Below are positions 15,346-29,748 of a stretch of 64,000 bases of DNA, in pieces. The translations under genes were made by a program, and so were the position numbers. The DNA comes from Carnobacterium jeotgali MS3. Lineage in GTDB: Bacteria; Bacillota; Bacilli; Lactobacillales; Carnobacteriaceae. Numbering within the stretch: position 1 is the first letter of the stretch; the number at the start of each line of letters is the position of its first letter. The notes beneath the pieces were generated by a model. The model saw nothing but the letters and a program-made list of their open reading frames with translations. It made no database searches and had not been told where the DNA came from. Where the stretch lies: the NCBI RefSeq assembly GCF_000745125.1, contig NZ_JQNF01000003.1, forward strand, positions 432,056 through 496,055, given 5' to 3'.

Positions 15346-16656
15346 TTAAACAAATAACCCTTCAAGTTCTGTTTCTTTCATTGTACTTTCTACTGTTTCT
15401 TCAATTCGTTCCACATCTGCACCTAATGCTTGCAGTTTTTTATGGAATTCAAAATATCCACGATCTAGATATTCTAGATGTGTTACTCTTGTATACCCTT
15501 TTGAAACTAAACCAGCAATAATTAAAGCAGCTGCTGCTCTAAGATCTGTTGCTGCAACTTCAGCACCTTGTAGTTCCGTTTGTCCATAAATAACTAACGT
15601 TTGGCCTTCTACTTTAAATTCAGCATTCATACGGCGCAACTCTTCCATATGCATATAACGGTTTTCAAATACGGTTTCTTTCATCGTACTTGTTCCTTCA
15701 GCAAAAACTTGAGCAATCGTCATCTGAGCTTGCATGTCTGTTGGGAAACCAGGATGTGGCATTGTTTTTACATCTGTTGCCTTTAATTTTTTAGGTCCAA
15801 TAACACGCAATCCATTTGCCTCATCTTCAAACAAAACGCCCATTTCTTTCAATTTAGAAATTAATGGCTTATTGTGTTCAGCAACAGCATCTTCAATATA
15901 AATGTTTCCTTGAGTAACTGCTGCAGCTATCATGAATGTACCAGCTTCAATACGATCTGGTATAATGCTATGTTCTACACCGGTTAACTCACTTACACCT
16001 TCTATACGGATACTTTCTGTACCAGCACCAATTACTTTAGCTCCCATACGATTTAAGAAGTTAGCTAAATCAACGATTTCAGGTTCGCGAGCAACGTTCT
16101 CAATTGTAGTTGTTCCTTTAGCTAGTGTAGCAGCCATCATAATATTTTGTGTAGCTCCAACACTTGGAAAATCTAAGTAGATATGAGCTCCTTTTAATTG
16201 ATCAGCAAATGCTTCAATATAGCCATTTTCGATATGAACTTCCGCACCCATTGCTTCAAATCCTTTTAAATGTAAATCAATCGGACGCGTTCCAATGGCA
16301 CAACCACCTGGAAGAGCAACTTTTGCATGTCCTAAACGAGCTAATAAAGGTCCCATGACAACAATAGATGCACGCATTTTACTAACATACTCAAACGGTG
16401 CTTCAAAATGCAATTCTTTCGTAGCGTCTAAGATAATTTCTTTTTTAGTTTGATCAAAGTCAACAGTTAAATTCAAGTGGCTTAAAACTTCATTAATAGT
16501 AAATACATCAGACAATATCGGAACATTGGTTAATTTACTTTGTCCCTTACTTGCTAGTATTGTAGCAGCTAAAATAGGCAATACGGCATTTTTTGCCCCT
16601 TCTACTTTAACTGATCCGGTTAGGTGTTTCCCACCTCGAACGACAATCTTTTCCAT
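15346..16656 (-). CDS. murA: UDP-N-acetylglucosamine 1-carboxyvinyltransferase
   Basis: 436 residues from the ATG at 16654-16656, which has GGAGGG about nine bases upstream; the longer frame from 16716 covers the leader. It transfers enolpyruvyl from PEP to UDP-GlcNAc, the first committed step of peptidoglycan synthesis. The N-terminus K-I-V-V-R-G-G-K and K-N-A-V-L-P substrate loop are present, as is the catalytic cysteine C119 in G-G-C-A-I-G-T-R-P (the fosfomycin target). Its position after atpC and DUF1146 is that of murAA in Bacillus and many Lactobacillales, so it is the main isozyme. Confidence 0.95.
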   Translation of the reverse strand: MEKIVVRGGKHLTGSVKVEGAKNAVLPILAATILASKGQSKLTNVPILSDVFTINEVLSHLNLTVDFDQTKKEIILDATKELHFEAPFEYVSKMRASIVVMGPLLARLGHAKVALPGGCAIGTRPIDLHLKGFEAMGAEVHIENGYIEAFADQLKGAHIYLDFPSVGATQNIMMAATLAKGTTTIENVAREPEIVDLANFLNRMGAKVIGAGTESIRIEGVSELTGVEHSIIPDRIEAGTFMIAAAVTQGNIYIEDAVAEHNKPLISKLKEMGVLFEDEANGLRVIGPKKLKATDVKTMPHPGFPTDMQAQMTIAQVFAEGTSTMKETVFENRYMHMEELRRMNAEFKVEGQTLVIYGQTELQGAEVAATDLRAAAALIIAGLVSKGYTRVTHLEYLDRGYFEFHKKLQALGADVERIEETVESTMKETELEGLFV

Positions 16657-16729
16657 GTAATATCCCTCCAAAATTTTCATTGCCTTTATCACAACTGTGT
16701 GAGGTAAATAGTACAAGACAACATTTAAT

Positions 16730-16759
16730 ATTATAGCACGAAGCTAGGTGAACGTACAA
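16730..16759 (-). promoter_or_regulatory. murA promoter
   Basis: Minus strand TTGTAC (16754-16759), 18-base spacer, TATAAT (16730-16735) preceded by TGC. It lies downstream of the DUF1146 gene, so murA can be transcribed on its own. Confidence 0.7.
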
Positions 16760-16795
16760 ACTTAACAGATGTTTTGTAACAAAATTAGTTAATTC

Positions 16796-17029
16796 TTAAT
16801 AAAACAAAAAGATTAGATTCTTAGAATTTAAAATTAAGTCCATAAAGAAAGTGCTTACTGCATATCCTATAGTTATTGACACAAATAAATAAAGAATACG
16901 AGCTTGTCCAATATTATTTTTTTTAATTATTTTTTCTATTCGTACTCCTTTTAAAGCCCAGAAAGAAAGCAAAATAAAAAACAGTTGAGAAACAATTGTA
17001 ATTAAAGACTGCATGCCTAAAAAATTCAT
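16796..17029 (-). CDS. DUF1146 family membrane protein (YwzB-like)
   Basis: 77 residues with two hydrophobic segments (about 8-26 and 45-65) separated by R-I-E-K-I-I-K. The S-L-I-T-I-V-S-Q-L-F-F-I start and A-R-I-L-Y-L-F centre fit YwzB (DUF1146), which sits between atpC and murA in Bacillus as here. A GAGGAAAT ribosome site precedes the ATG. Function unknown; conserved synteny makes it a real gene. Confidence 0.8.
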   Translation of the reverse strand: MNFLGMQSLITIVSQLFFILLSFWALKGVRIEKIIKKNNIGQARILYLFVSITIGYAVSTFFMDLILNSKNLIFLFY

Positions 17030-17062
17030 TTGATATTTCCTCTTTCCTACTAACTTTGATTA

Positions 17063-17071
17063 ATTTTACCA
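17063..17071 (-). promoter_or_regulatory. promoter of the DUF1146 gene, extended -10
   Basis: Minus strand TGG-TAAAAT about 35 bases before the ATG; no clear -35 box. Confidence 0.45.
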
Positions 17072-17211
17072 TAAAAAAAGGTAGTAAACCTTTAATTTGT
17101 CTTCAAATTGTAATATAACTAAAGTTCTTTAGTGTTGATAAGTCGTTAAAATAATTTCGAGGTGGTTTAGGCATTTTTACACGTGATCTCGTTCATTTCG
17201 TTCCACTAATA

Positions 17212-17264
17212 CTTTTTTTGTTAAGCTAAAATTTTTTTCTATAATTTTAGCTTAACAAAAAAAG
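17212..17264. repeat. 21-bp perfect inverted repeat
   Basis: CTTTTTTTGTTAAGCTAAAAT (17212-17232, one base over twenty) and its exact inverse at 17244-17264, with an 11-base loop. It touches the atp operon terminator and shares its T-run, so a longer alternative hairpin can form. Confidence 0.6.
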
Positions 17265-17302
17265 TTAGAATAAACGCAGCCGAACTGCTTTATTCTAACT
17301 TT
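17257..17302 (-). terminator. atp operon terminator
   Basis: AAAGTTAGAATAAA (17289-17302 read on the minus strand) pairs with TTTATTCTAACTTT (17261-17274), with an inner GCAG/CTGC stem, followed on the minus strand by a run of seven T. Confidence 0.9.
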
Positions 17303-17306
17303 CAGA

Positions 17307-17729
17307 TTAGAACCTTGTGTGTTTTGACACGGTAATTCGATTGACAGCTTTTCTTAAAGAAATTTCTGCACGTTTCGAATGGTTCTTATTTTCAATGGCT
17401 TCTGTTTTTCGTAATTCTTCTTCTGCTCGTTGTTTAGCAAGCATAGCTCGTTCGATATCGATATCTCGTGCTCGTTCGGCACTATCTGCAATGATGGAAC
17501 ACACATTATCTCTAACTTCCATCACTCCGCCGTTTACAGCAATCCAGTCTTCTTCATCAATTGAAACACGTTGTACTCGAACAGAATTAATCGTTAGAGG
17601 AACGATGATAGGAGTATGTTCTGGTAAAATACCTATTTCTCCATCCACTGCTTTAGCAATCACTCTTTTTGCTCGGTGATTGTAGACGATTCCAGCAGGT
17701 GTAACAATATTCACTTGCATTTCACTCAT
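17307..17729 (-). CDS. atpC: F1 ATP synthase epsilon subunit
   Basis: 140 residues: N-terminal beta sandwich (M-Q-V-N-I-V-T-P-A-G-I-V near the start, G-E-I-G-I-L-P-E-H-T-P at about 31-41), then two C-terminal helices rich in A, R and E. It couples the central stalk to the c-ring and restrains ATP hydrolysis. Last gene of the atp operon, thirteen bases after atpD, with GGAGGTG before its ATG. Confidence 0.95.
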   Translation of the reverse strand: MSEMQVNIVTPAGIVYNHRAKRVIAKAVDGEIGILPEHTPIIVPLTINSVRVQRVSIDEEDWIAVNGGVMEVRDNVCSIIADSAERARDIDIERAMLAKQRAEEELRKTEAIENKNHSKRAEISLRKAVNRITVSKHTRF

Positions 17730-17742
17730 CTATTTTCACCTC

Positions 17743-19149
<1,407 letters not shown>

Positions 19150-19167
19150 TCATTTTCCTCCATTCAC

Positions 19168-20082
19168 TTACTTAGACGCTGAAGCACCACTAATGATTTC
19201 TGTAATTTCCTCTGTTATAGCAGCTTGACGAGCACGGTTATAACGAATTGTTAAATCATCAATAATAGTCTTAGCATTATCTGTTGCGCCTTTCATAGCT
19301 GTCATACGCGCGGCATGTTCAGCTGCTTTAGCATCTAAAATAGCTCCGTATATTAAACTTTCAGCATATTGTGGCAATATAATATCTAAAATTTCTTCTT
19401 TAGAAGGTTCATAAATATAATCTTTTTTGTACTCTTTTGTTTCTGCCACATCTAAATCTGATAGTGGCAACATTTTTTCTGCTCTATACTGGAACATAAT
19501 GGTATTTACATGATGATTGTAGCAAACGTACAACTCATCAAAAACTTCATTTTTGTACATCTCTGTTGCTGTTCTGGCAATCGTCCGTACTTCTTCAAAA
19601 GAAGGCTGGTCACTGATGTCATTCAACTCATATGCAACATTCATTCCTCTGGCTTTAAAGAAATCAGCAGCTGTTGAACCAACTGCCATAAATACGTATT
19701 CCTCTGGAGAAGTATGGTCTCTAGTAATCATATCAACTGTTGATTTAATGACTGAACTGTTGTACCCACCAGCTAACCCTTTATCTGAACTGATAACGAT
19801 ATATCCAGTTTTTTTGATTGGACGTTCTACCAACATATCATGAAAGTCGATATTAGATGGAGAATTTGTGCCTATCATATTATTTTCAATTAAAGCAAGT
19901 TGATTATGAGCTAAATGAGTCACGATTTCTCTTACTTTTTGAGAATAAATTTGAAATCCAGCAGCTGTATCTTCAGCTTTAGATAATTTCGCACCTGATA
20001 CCATTTGCATAGCATTGGTGATTTGACTTGTCTTTTTTGTTGAACTTATTTTTTTTGTAATTTCATTTAAAGAGGCTGTCAT
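19168..20082 (-). CDS. atpG: F1 ATP synthase gamma subunit
   Basis: 304 residues. Central rotor shaft: N-terminal helix with [28 protein letters not shown] at about 99-109, and the conserved C-terminal helix with [14 protein letters not shown]. Lies between atpA and atpD with short gaps. Confidence 0.96.
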   Translation of the reverse strand: MTASLNEITKKISSTKKTSQITNAMQMVSGAKLSKAEDTAAGFQIYSQKVREIVTHLAHNQLALIENNMIGTNSPSNIDFHDMLVERPIKKTGYIVISSDKGLAGGYNSSVIKSTVDMITRDHTSPEEYVFMAVGSTAADFFKARGMNVAYELNDISDQPSFEEVRTIARTATEMYKNEVFDELYVCYNHHVNTIMFQYRAEKMLPLSDLDVAETKEYKKDYIYEPSKEEILDIILPQYAESLIYGAILDAKAAEHAARMTAMKGATDNAKTIIDDLTIRYNRARQAAITEEITEIISGASASK

Positions 20083-20097
20083 TCTTCTTCACCGCCT

Positions 20098-21657
<1,560 letters not shown>

Positions 21658-21669
21658 TCATAACTTCTT

Positions 21670-22212
21670 TTATCGAATCAATTGCTTTTCTAATGCTTCT
21701 AAGTTAGAACGAATACTGCCATCATAAACTTGACTTTCAGCTTCAATAACGACTCCGCCTAAAACATGTTTATCCACAATAGTATGCAATAATACTTTTT
21801 TGGCATCTAATTTTTGTTTCATAACGTCTATTAAACGTTCCTTTTGTTCATCCGTTAATTCGACTGCCGTAAAAACTTTAGCAACAACTGTTCTATTCTT
21901 GTAATCATAAATTTTTTCAAATTCATTTACGACATCTCGAATATCACTAATTAAATTGTAATCATACAGCATATGAAAAAAGCTTTGCGTATTTATCCCA
22001 AACTGTTTAATTAAGTCTGAAAGAATGTGATCTCGTTTGTATTTTTCTAAACGAGGATCTACTAAAATTGATCCTAAATTAGGAACTTCTTCTAAAACTT
22101 GACGAACATCCATCATATTATCAAATGCAACTTCAAGTGTGCCTTTTTCTTTAGAATCTTGATAAAAAGTATCTGCAATTTGGCGATTGTTCATATTTCT
22201 ATTTAATTTCAT
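21670..22212 (-). CDS. atpH: F1 ATP synthase delta subunit
   Basis: 180 residues from the ATG at 22210-22212 (M-K-L-N-R-N). I prefer it to the TTG at 22233 because it gives the normal family length and overlaps atpF by 14 bases, as is usual in this operon; an AAAGG lies upstream. It is the peripheral-stalk cap joining b subunits to alpha. Helical N-terminal half with F-Y-Q-D-S, C-terminal V-L-G-G-V-V-I-E motif near residue 158. Confidence 0.92.
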   Translation of the reverse strand: MKLNRNMNNRQIADTFYQDSKEKGTLEVAFDNMMDVRQVLEEVPNLGSILVDPRLEKYKRDHILSDLIKQFGINTQSFFHMLYDYNLISDIRDVVNEFEKIYDYKNRTVVAKVFTAVELTDEQKERLIDVMKQKLDAKKVLLHTIVDKHVLGGVVIEAESQVYDGSIRSNLEALEKQLIR

Positions 22213-22714
22213 TACTATTCGCCAACCTTTCAATATACTCTTCTATCAATTCAGCATGCCCTTCATTAGATAATTCTTTTCCAATCAATTTCTCTGCAAT
22301 ATCAAGAGAAAGACGACTGATATCATTTTGTGCACTTGCCAAAGCTTGTTTTCTTTCTAACTCAATTGCTTTTTTTGCTTCTTCTTTTAATCGAGCTATT
22401 TCTGCTTTAGCAGCTGCCAATTGTTCTCTTTCCAATTTGTCAGCTGAATCTCTGGCTTGTTCAATAATAGCACTTGATCTGTTACGTGTATCTTCTAGTT
22501 GTTGTTGTTGCACTTTAAGTAACCGCTCTGCCTCTAGCTTTTTTGCTTCAGCATCATCGATATTTCCTGCAATCAACTGTTCTCTTTTTTCCATCATTGC
22601 CATTAGAGGTTTCCAAGCAACCATCTTCAGTACCAGCATTAATAGTAAAAATGAGACTAAAGTAACGATTGAATCTCCAGCTGTTATTTGTCCTATAACC
22701 ATTGGACTACCCAT
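22199..22714 (-). CDS. atpF: Fo ATP synthase b subunit
   Basis: 171 residues from the ATG at 22712-22714; GAAGGAG ends eight bases before it, so the GTG three codons earlier lies inside the ribosome-site region. One N-terminal helix (about 14-32) is followed by a long charged coiled coil rich in A, E, K and Q. This is the peripheral stalk dimer. Overlaps atpH. Confidence 0.93.
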   Translation of the reverse strand: MGSPMVIGQITAGDSIVTLVSFLLLMLVLKMVAWKPLMAMMEKREQLIAGNIDDAEAKKLEAERLLKVQQQQLEDTRNRSSAIIEQARDSADKLEREQLAAAKAEIARLKEEAKKAIELERKQALASAQNDISRLSLDIAEKLIGKELSNEGHAELIEEYIERLANSNEIK

Positions 22715-22756
22715 TTCCCACACTCCTTCACCTAAACCTTAATGTTGCTTTAAAAG

Positions 22757-22790
22757 AACAGGCAGAGAGATTAGTGTTCCTCTACCTGTT
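22757..22790 (-). repeat. hairpin between atpE and atpF
   Basis: AACAGGCAGAG (22757-22767) pairs with CTCTACCTGTT (22780-22790) with one mismatch. No T-run, so probably not a full terminator. It may separate or stabilise the highly expressed atpE message, as c subunits are needed in excess. Confidence 0.5.
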
Positions 22791-22820
22791 AATTTTGAAC
22801 GTTCATTATTTTAATTATTT

Positions 22821-23033
22821 TTATTGGAAAACTAAGATAAAGGCGATAACAACTGCCATGATTGGAATGGCTTCTACTAAACCAACCCCGATATACATTA
22901 ATGTTTGTAATTGACCTTTCATTTCTGGCTGACGTGCGATTGATTCGATTGTTTTTGCTACAACTTTACTTGAACCAAGTGCTGCTCCTATTGCTGCACC
23001 TGCTACTGCGATTGCTGCTCCTATTAAACCCAT
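22821..23033 (-). CDS. atpE: Fo ATP synthase c subunit
   Basis: 70 residues forming a two-helix hairpin: glycine-rich helix 1 ([16 protein letters not shown]), polar loop R-Q-P-E, and helix 2 with the ion-binding glutamate in G-L-V-E-A-I-P-I-M. The residues after that glutamate are not the S/T expected of sodium-type rings, so a proton-driven enzyme is likely. Confidence 0.96.
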   Translation of the reverse strand: MGLIGAAIAVAGAAIGAALGSSKVVAKTIESIARQPEMKGQLQTLMYIGVGLVEAIPIMAVVIAFILVFQ

Positions 23034-23101
23034 AATTCATTTTCCTCCTATATAAATATCATTTTATTTTTTCTTCAATAACTGTTCTTAGTTTGATTAA
23101 C

Positions 23102-23866
<765 letters not shown>

Positions 23867-23945
23867 TTAAAATCTATAATTGCAAACAGCGAAATTAAAA
23901 AACACGTCTTGCGAAAACTGTTGTTTCGACTAATTTCACATGCTC

Positions 23946-23954
23946 ATTTTAGCA
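23946..23954 (-). promoter_or_regulatory. atp operon promoter, extended -10
   Basis: Minus strand TGC-TAAAAT within TATGCTAAAAT; no good -35. The leader to atpB would be about 95 bases. Confidence 0.55.
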
Positions 23955-24525
23955 TATACTAGCTTTCTTTCCTATTCAAATGGATTAAGTAAAATGTACT
24001 TCGATTCATTTTAGAATGTAAAAAATACTGACTAATCCCTAAAATAAATTCTCTTTTTTCACTGGCATTTGCTATCATACCACCATTCGATTTAAAATAC
24101 AAAAGAAAATGAAAAACAATTTTATTTTTCATTAAATCACTACTACTAAACGTTTTCAACGGTTTTCCCTATTAATATTATCGCTCAAATTCTAAAATCT
24201 GAACGTTTTTTTGACTAGACAAATTTCATTCTCGTCTAATTCTCATTTATCCAAATGACAAATTCAAGGTGCTATTTTATGTCTTAATATATTAATCAGT
24301 TTTTTTATTTGTTATTTCCTTCACTAAATCCGCTTTTTTTGCTATTTTTCCTATTTAAATACCTTGATATATGTATTTGTTTTCTAAAAGCAAAATACAA
24401 CCTACTCATTTTTGTCATTTCATTTAATTAGTTTTGTGCTTTTCATTTAAATCCATTAAATAAAATGAATGGAATGATAATTTCGTTATTTTTTTATAAT
24501 TTAAGTTCTCTTACTAAAGATAAAT

Positions 24526-24571
24526 AAAAAAAAGTTTTGAACCGAAAGTACTCGGGTTCAAAACTTTTTTT
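24526..24571. terminator. upp terminator
   Basis: AAAAAAAGTTTTGAACC and GGTTCAAAACTTTTTTT around a short loop; strong in both directions. Confidence 0.9.
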
Positions 24572-24613
24572 AGTATCACTTATAAGTAAAATATAATTGT
24601 TCTGTTATTGGTA

Positions 24614-25243
24614 TTACATTGTACCGAATAATCGATCGCCAGCGTCACCTAAACCTGGGATGATGTAGCCATTTTCATCTAAACGTTCATCTAATGCTGC
24701 CGTATAAATTTCTACATCAGGATGTGCTTGTTCTAAAGCTGCTACACCCTCTGGAGCTGCGACTAGACAGACAAATTTAATCGTTGTAGCACCACGTTTT
24801 TTCAATGAATCAATCGCTGCAATAGCTGATCCACCTGTGGCAAGCATTGGGTCAACCACTAATAATTGACGTTCATTGATATCAGATGGCAATTTAACAA
24901 AATACTCTACCGGTTCTAATGTTTCATGGTCACGATACATTCCTACGTGTCCAACTTTTGCTGCAGGAATTAAATCTAACATTCCGTCAACCATACCTAA
25001 TCCAGCTCTTAGAATTGGAATAATCGCAACTTTTTTACCAGCTAATTCTTTTTGAATCGATTTTACTAAAGGAGTTTCAATTTCTACATCTTGTAAAGGC
25101 ATATCTCTAGAAACTTCAAATGCCATCAAGCGTGCAATTTCATTAACTGCTTCTCTAAAGTCTTTCGTACCGGTATTCTTATCGCGAAGAATGGTTAATT
25201 TGTGTTGAATCAATGGATGATCCATAACTTGAACTTTCGACAT
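24614..25243 (-). CDS. upp: uracil phosphoribosyltransferase
   Basis: 209 residues. Converts uracil and PRPP to UMP. PRPP loop [11 protein letters not shown] (about 130-140), I-L-R-A-G-L-G-M at about 77-84, and the family C-terminal G-D-A-G-D-R-L-F-G. It follows glyA after about 125 bases, the usual order in Firmicutes ahead of the ATP synthase genes. Confidence 0.96.
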   Translation of the reverse strand: MSKVQVMDHPLIQHKLTILRDKNTGTKDFREAVNEIARLMAFEVSRDMPLQDVEIETPLVKSIQKELAGKKVAIIPILRAGLGMVDGMLDLIPAAKVGHVGMYRDHETLEPVEYFVKLPSDINERQLLVVDPMLATGGSAIAAIDSLKKRGATTIKFVCLVAAPEGVAALEQAHPDVEIYTAALDERLDENGYIIPGLGDAGDRLFGTM

Positions 25244-25369
25244 TATATTCAGCCCTCATTTTTTATTATTTTTCAAACATTTCTATTGTAAAGGATATTC
25301 GCGCTTAGTGCTACCTTTTTGACCCTTTTCTTTTATATTTTACTTACTTCTTTGTTTTTTAAAAGTTTT

Positions 25370-26614
25370 TTACATTTTTGACTCGTATAAAGGGTGGTCA
25401 GCTGTCAATTGATGAACTTTCATTTGAATAGCGGTCATTTTTTCAATATCCCCATTAGCTGTCAATGTTTCAATAATCAGTTCTGCAACTTTTTTAGAAT
25501 CTTCTTCGTCAAACCCACGTGTGGTAATAGCAGGTGTCCCAATTCGAATTCCACTTGTTTTAAAAGGGCTTAAGGTTTCAAACGGAATCGTATTTTTATT
25601 AACAGTAATGCTAACTTTGTCTAAGAGTACTTCTGCTTCTTTGCCATTCAAACCAAAGTTTGTTACATCAAATAACAATAAGTGATTATCTGTTCCGCCA
25701 CTGATTACATGACCTTTAGACGCATTTAAAACGGTTTCCATTGCTTTAGCATTTTTTATGATTTGAGCAGCATAACTTTTAAACTCTGGAGCAGATGCTT
25801 CTTTAAAGGCAACAGCTTTAGCTGCAATAACGTGTTCTAATGGTCCACCTTGAATTCCAGGGAAAATAGCACTATTTAGTGCTTTACGGTATTTTTCTTT
25901 AGCTAAAATCATACCCCCACGTGGTCCTCTTAAGGTTTTATGCGTAGTTGTAGTGACGATATCTGCATACGGAACGGGATTTTGATGTAATCCTGCCGCA
26001 ACTAATCCAGCAATATGAGCCATATCAACCATTAAGTATGCTCCAACTTCATCTGCTATTGCTCTAAATCGTGCAAAATCAATTTTTCTAGAATAAGCAC
26101 TCGCTCCAGCAATAATTAATTTTGGTTTATGTTCAACAGCTAAAGCTCGAATCACTTCATAATCGATTTGTTCTGTTTCTTTTTCTACACCATAAGAAAC
26201 AAAATCATAAGTTTTGCCGCTAAAGTTTACCGGTGACCCATGCGTTAGATGTCCGCCATGTGTTAAATCCATTCCTAATACAGTATCTCCAGGAGTCAAA
26301 ATAGCGTTAAGAGCAGCCATATTTGCACTAGAACCTGAATGGGGTTGAACATTAACATAGTCTGCTCCAAAAAGTTTTTGCGCACGTTCAATAGCCAGAT
26401 TTTCAACAACATCAATAAATTCGCAGCCACCATAATATCTTTTTCCAGGATAACCTTCTGCGTATTTATTGGTTAGAATGCTTCCTTGGGCTGCTAGTAC
26501 AGCTTCAGATACAAAGTTTTCTGAGGCAATTAATTCAATGTTTTGCTCTTGACGATTGCTTTCTTTTTCAATAGCATCGAATACCTCTTTATCAAAATAG
26601 TTATCGTTCTTCAT
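25370..26614 (-). CDS. glyA: serine hydroxymethyltransferase
   Basis: 414 residues. PLP enzyme interconverting serine and glycine with tetrahydrofolate. PLP lysine in [13 protein letters not shown] (about residue 229), substrate-binding [15 protein letters not shown] near 49-63, and P-H-S-G-S-A-N. Part of the tdk-prfA-prmC-sua5-glyA series, 63 bases after sua5. Confidence 0.96.
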   Translation of the reverse strand: MKNDNYFDKEVFDAIEKESNRQEQNIELIASENFVSEAVLAAQGSILTNKYAEGYPGKRYYGGCEFIDVVENLAIERAQKLFGADYVNVQPHSGSSANMAALNAILTPGDTVLGMDLTHGGHLTHGSPVNFSGKTYDFVSYGVEKETEQIDYEVIRALAVEHKPKLIIAGASAYSRKIDFARFRAIADEVGAYLMVDMAHIAGLVAAGLHQNPVPYADIVTTTTHKTLRGPRGGMILAKEKYRKALNSAIFPGIQGGPLEHVIAAKAVAFKEASAPEFKSYAAQIIKNAKAMETVLNASKGHVISGGTDNHLLLFDVTNFGLNGKEAEVLLDKVSITVNKNTIPFETLSPFKTSGIRIGTPAITTRGFDEEDSKKVAELIIETLTANGDIEKMTAIQMKVHQLTADHPLYESKM

Positions 26615-26677
26615 CTACCGGCCACATCCTTCAATAGTTTTAACATCCACTTACTTTATCATCTTGCTATTTTACTG

Positions 26678-27697
26678 TTACTCAAAAAAATGATTCCCAG
26701 CTGCCTTTTTAAGCCGATTCATATAAGCTTCACCTAACCCATTTTCGGCATAAGCTTGAGCTAAAATCACGGTTGCAGTTGTTTTTTCAAAATACCTTAG
26801 TCCTGAGTATAACAATCTTGCAGCATCTTTGACATTTTTATCTTCACCTAAAGAATAGGTTGCACTCACATTCTTTTGAAAGTGGTCAACGATTGCTTGC
26901 TCTGCCAACAGCCCAACTTTTTCGCCTTGTTTTTGATAGGTTTCAATAGCTTTTTGCCACACTTCATGCTTCCCATCAACAATTACTACGGCTTCATTCG
27001 GACTGTAATGCTTGTATTTCATACCGGGAGCTTTAGGCACTTCGTCACTTGATATCAAATGGCGATCGACATAGACGGTTCCAATAATCTTTTCCAAGGC
27101 TTCTTTAGTTGTCGCTCCTGGTCTTAAAATTGTGGGTCTAGCTGGATCTGTCACGTCTAAAACGGTTGATTCTAGCCCTACCCCTGTTTCGCCATCATCC
27201 AACACACCTGCTATTTTTCCTTTTAAATCATGGAAAACATGTTCTGCAGTTGTCGGACTTGGTTTACCAGAAGTATTGGCGCTTGGTCCAACAAGAGGTT
27301 TTCCAGTTTCACGAATCAGCTGTAAGGTTAATGCGTTATCCGGCATACGAATTGCCACACTGTCTAGGCCAGCTGTAGCAGTAGGTGCAAAAGCTTGCTC
27401 CTTAACTTTGAAAATCAATGTCAATGGACCTGGCCAAAACGTTTCCATCAATTTACTAGCTACTTCAGACACTTCCACTACATACTGCTCAACTTCTTCG
27501 ATTGCTGAGACATGCACGATTAGTGGATTATCACTCGGTCTACCTTTTGCTGAATAAACTTTTTTTACTGCCGCTTCATTTGTGGCATCTGCTCCTAATC
27601 CATAAACGGTTTCTGTGGGAAAAGAAATCAATTCACCTTGTTGCAGTTTGAGAGCAGCTTTTAACACCTCTGAAGGTCGATATATAATAGTTTCCAC
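26678..27697 (-). CDS. L-threonylcarbamoyladenylate synthase (Sua5/YwlC)
   Basis: About 339 residues; start at GTG 27695-27697, with GGAGG seven bases upstream. The ATG codons at 27715 and 27703 lie on or next to that site. It makes threonylcarbamoyl-AMP for the t6A37 tRNA modification. The YrdC domain (about 10-200) has K-G-R-P-S-D-N-P-L and G-P-S-A-N-T-S-G-K-P-S, and a C-terminal Sua5 domain follows, so this is the long two-domain form. Between prmC and glyA. Confidence 0.92.
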   Translation of the reverse strand: METIIYRPSEVLKAALKLQQGELISFPTETVYGLGADATNEAAVKKVYSAKGRPSDNPLIVHVSAIEEVEQYVVEVSEVASKLMETFWPGPLTLIFKVKEQAFAPTATAGLDSVAIRMPDNALTLQLIRETGKPLVGPSANTSGKPSPTTAEHVFHDLKGKIAGVLDDGETGVGLESTVLDVTDPARPTILRPGATTKEALEKIIGTVYVDRHLISSDEVPKAPGMKYKHYSPNEAVVIVDGKHEVWQKAIETYQKQGEKVGLLAEQAIVDHFQKNVSATYSLGEDKNVKDAARLLYSGLRYFEKTTATVILAQAYAENGLGEAYMNRLKKAAGNHFFE

Positions 27698-27758
27698 AAT
27701 CATTCCTCCGTTCATTTCAAGAAAACTTATTTTATTTAGTTGCTAGTATTAACTCTTT

Positions 27759-28607
27759 TTAGAAAGTTTTAACGCGAATCAATCGGTCATTTCCACTCAT
27801 ATCTTTTCCAATGGTCACTTCAGCCTTGGGAAAAGCTTGTTGAAATATTTCCTGAACACTTTTTCCTTGTTTAAATCCAATTTCCAATAAGATTTCTCCG
27901 CCAGGATTCAAAATAGCTGGCGTCTCTTTAGCTAATCTTTGATAAATGGCTAACCCATTGTTTTCTGCAAATAAAGCTAAGTGTGGTTCGTAATGCAGAA
28001 CACTTTCATCCATATAACCAACTTCATCAGTTGAAATGTAAGGCGGGTTCGAAATAATAACATCGAATGTTTCCGTTTTTACTGGTTCTGTTAAATCGCC
28101 TTCTAACAACCGTACATCGGCACTTAATGATTCCGCATTTTCTTTAGCCACTTTCAATGCTTTAGAAGACAAATCCGTTGCAGTGACATCAAAAAGTGGA
28201 CGTTCTTTTTTGATCGTAATGCCAATGATTCCTGTTCCCGTTCCAATATCCAAAACCGCTAATTTTTGATTTATGCTGGTTTCCTTCAAAAAAATATCCA
28301 CGATTTCTTCCGTTTCAGGTCGTGGAATCAAGGTATCTTTTGTTACTTTAAACTTACGGTCGTAAAACCATCCATACCCGACTATCTGTTGAACGGGTAT
28401 TCCTGAGCCATGATCAGATACGTCTTTTAATAGTTGATGCTTCACCTCAGAAGGAATCTCTTCATTTAAATGCAGCATAACGTCTGTTTTAGACCAGTTT
28501 TGGCGTTCTCTTAGTAAAAGTTCTGCAGCAATGGGCTCTCTCTTACAAGTTTCTAAAAAAGAAGAAGCCCATTTCAGGACTTCTCTATACGTTGTCTTAC
28601 TCTTCAT
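27759..28607 (-). CDS. prmC: peptide chain release factor N5-glutamine methyltransferase
   Basis: 282 residues from the ATG at 28605-28607, which overlaps the end of prfA by 11 bases with GGAG ten bases before it. Methylates the GGQ glutamine of release factors, using S-adenosylmethionine. N-terminal helical domain, then motif [13 protein letters not shown] and the catalytic S-N-P-P-Y. Translationally linked to its substrate gene. Confidence 0.94.
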   Translation of the reverse strand: MKSKTTYREVLKWASSFLETCKREPIAAELLLRERQNWSKTDVMLHLNEEIPSEVKHQLLKDVSDHGSGIPVQQIVGYGWFYDRKFKVTKDTLIPRPETEEIVDIFLKETSINQKLAVLDIGTGTGIIGITIKKERPLFDVTATDLSSKALKVAKENAESLSADVRLLEGDLTEPVKTETFDVIISNPPYISTDEVGYMDESVLHYEPHLALFAENNGLAIYQRLAKETPAILNPGGEILLEIGFKQGKSVQEIFQQAFPKAEVTIGKDMSGNDRLIRVKTF

Positions 28608-29673
28608 GTTGCAATTGCTCCATTTTAGCTGTTTGTTCATTCAAAACTAACGCATCAATAATTTCATCTAATTTACCAGAAAGAATTTGATCTAATTTTT
28701 GAATCGTCAAACCAATCCGGTGATCAGTTACACGACTTTGTGGGTAATTGTACGTCCGAATTCGTTCTGAACGATCCCCTGTTCCAATAGCTGATTTTCG
28801 TTCAGCATCGTATTCGCTTTGAGCAGCTTGTTGGATATGATCGTATACTCGAGCACGCAATACTTTCATCGCTTTCTCACGGTTTTTGATTTGCGAACGT
28901 TCATCTTGCATTGCGACAGCAATCCCTGTAGGTAAATGCGTCAAACGAACGGCAGAAGCTGTTTTATTAACGTGCTGTCCACCAGCTCCACTTGCGTGAT
29001 AGATATCTGTCCGAATATCTTTATCAGGTAAATCTAATTCAACTTCTTCAGCTTCCGGCATAACCACTACCGTTGCTGTGGATGTATGAATACGGCCTTG
29101 CGATTCCGTTGATGGGACACGTTGAACACGGTGAGCGCCATTTTCATATTTCAATTTAGAATAAACATTGTCTCCAGTAATCATTAAAGTAATTTCTTTG
29201 TATCCACCGATACCCGTAATGTTGGCATCTAACACTTCTGTCTTCCAACCTTGCGCATCAGCGTATTTTTGATACATATTAAATAGCGTACCAGCAAATA
29301 ACTGTGCTTCGTCTCCACCAGCTGCTCCTCTAATTTCCATAATGATATTGCGATCATCATTTTCATCTTTAGGCAACATTAAGACTTTCATTTTTTCTTC
29401 AATTTCTGTTTTCTCTTTCTTTAAATCATTTAATTCTTCTTTAGCCATTTCAGCCATCTCAGAATCTAGTTTTTCCCCCAGCATATCTTCTGTATCCGAA
29501 ATATCTTGTTCCACTTCTTTATACCGACGATACGTTGCTACTGTTTCACGAATAGCTGCTTCTTCTTTTGTTAATTTCATCAATCGTTTAGTATCACTAA
29601 CAACCTCTGGGTCACTCAATAATTCATTTAATTCTTCATAACGTCCTTCAACGCTTTCTAATCTATCAAACAT
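28597..29673 (-). CDS. prfA: peptide chain release factor 1
   Basis: 358 residues. Terminates translation at [16 protein letters not shown] catalytic loop (about 230), and the stop-codon tripeptide P-S-T in [10 protein letters not shown], where RF1 proteins have P-x-T. Overlaps prmC; follows tdk by 75 bases. Confidence 0.96.
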   Translation of the reverse strand: MFDRLESVEGRYEELNELLSDPEVVSDTKRLMKLTKEEAAIRETVATYRRYKEVEQDISDTEDMLGEKLDSEMAEMAKEELNDLKKEKTEIEEKMKVLMLPKDENDDRNIIMEIRGAAGGDEAQLFAGTLFNMYQKYADAQGWKTEVLDANITGIGGYKEITLMITGDNVYSKLKYENGAHRVQRVPSTESQGRIHTSTATVVVMPEAEEVELDLPDKDIRTDIYHASGAGGQHVNKTASAVRLTHLPTGIAVAMQDERSQIKNREKAMKVLRARVYDHIQQAAQSEYDAERKSAIGTGDRSERIRTYNYPQSRVTDHRIGLTIQKLDQILSGKLDEIIDALVLNEQTAKMEQLQHEE

Positions 29674-29748
29674 AGTTAGTCTCCTTTTCTTCTAAGCCTA
29701 TTGCATCGTTGTGTCATTTACTGTAGTTCATTCACAACACCAAGAACG

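Noticed and set aside
23959..24159. 66-codon minus-strand ORF upstream of atpB
   Set aside because: TTG start with only a weak AGGG before it, overlaps the likely atp promoter, and shows no hydrophobic pattern of AtpI.
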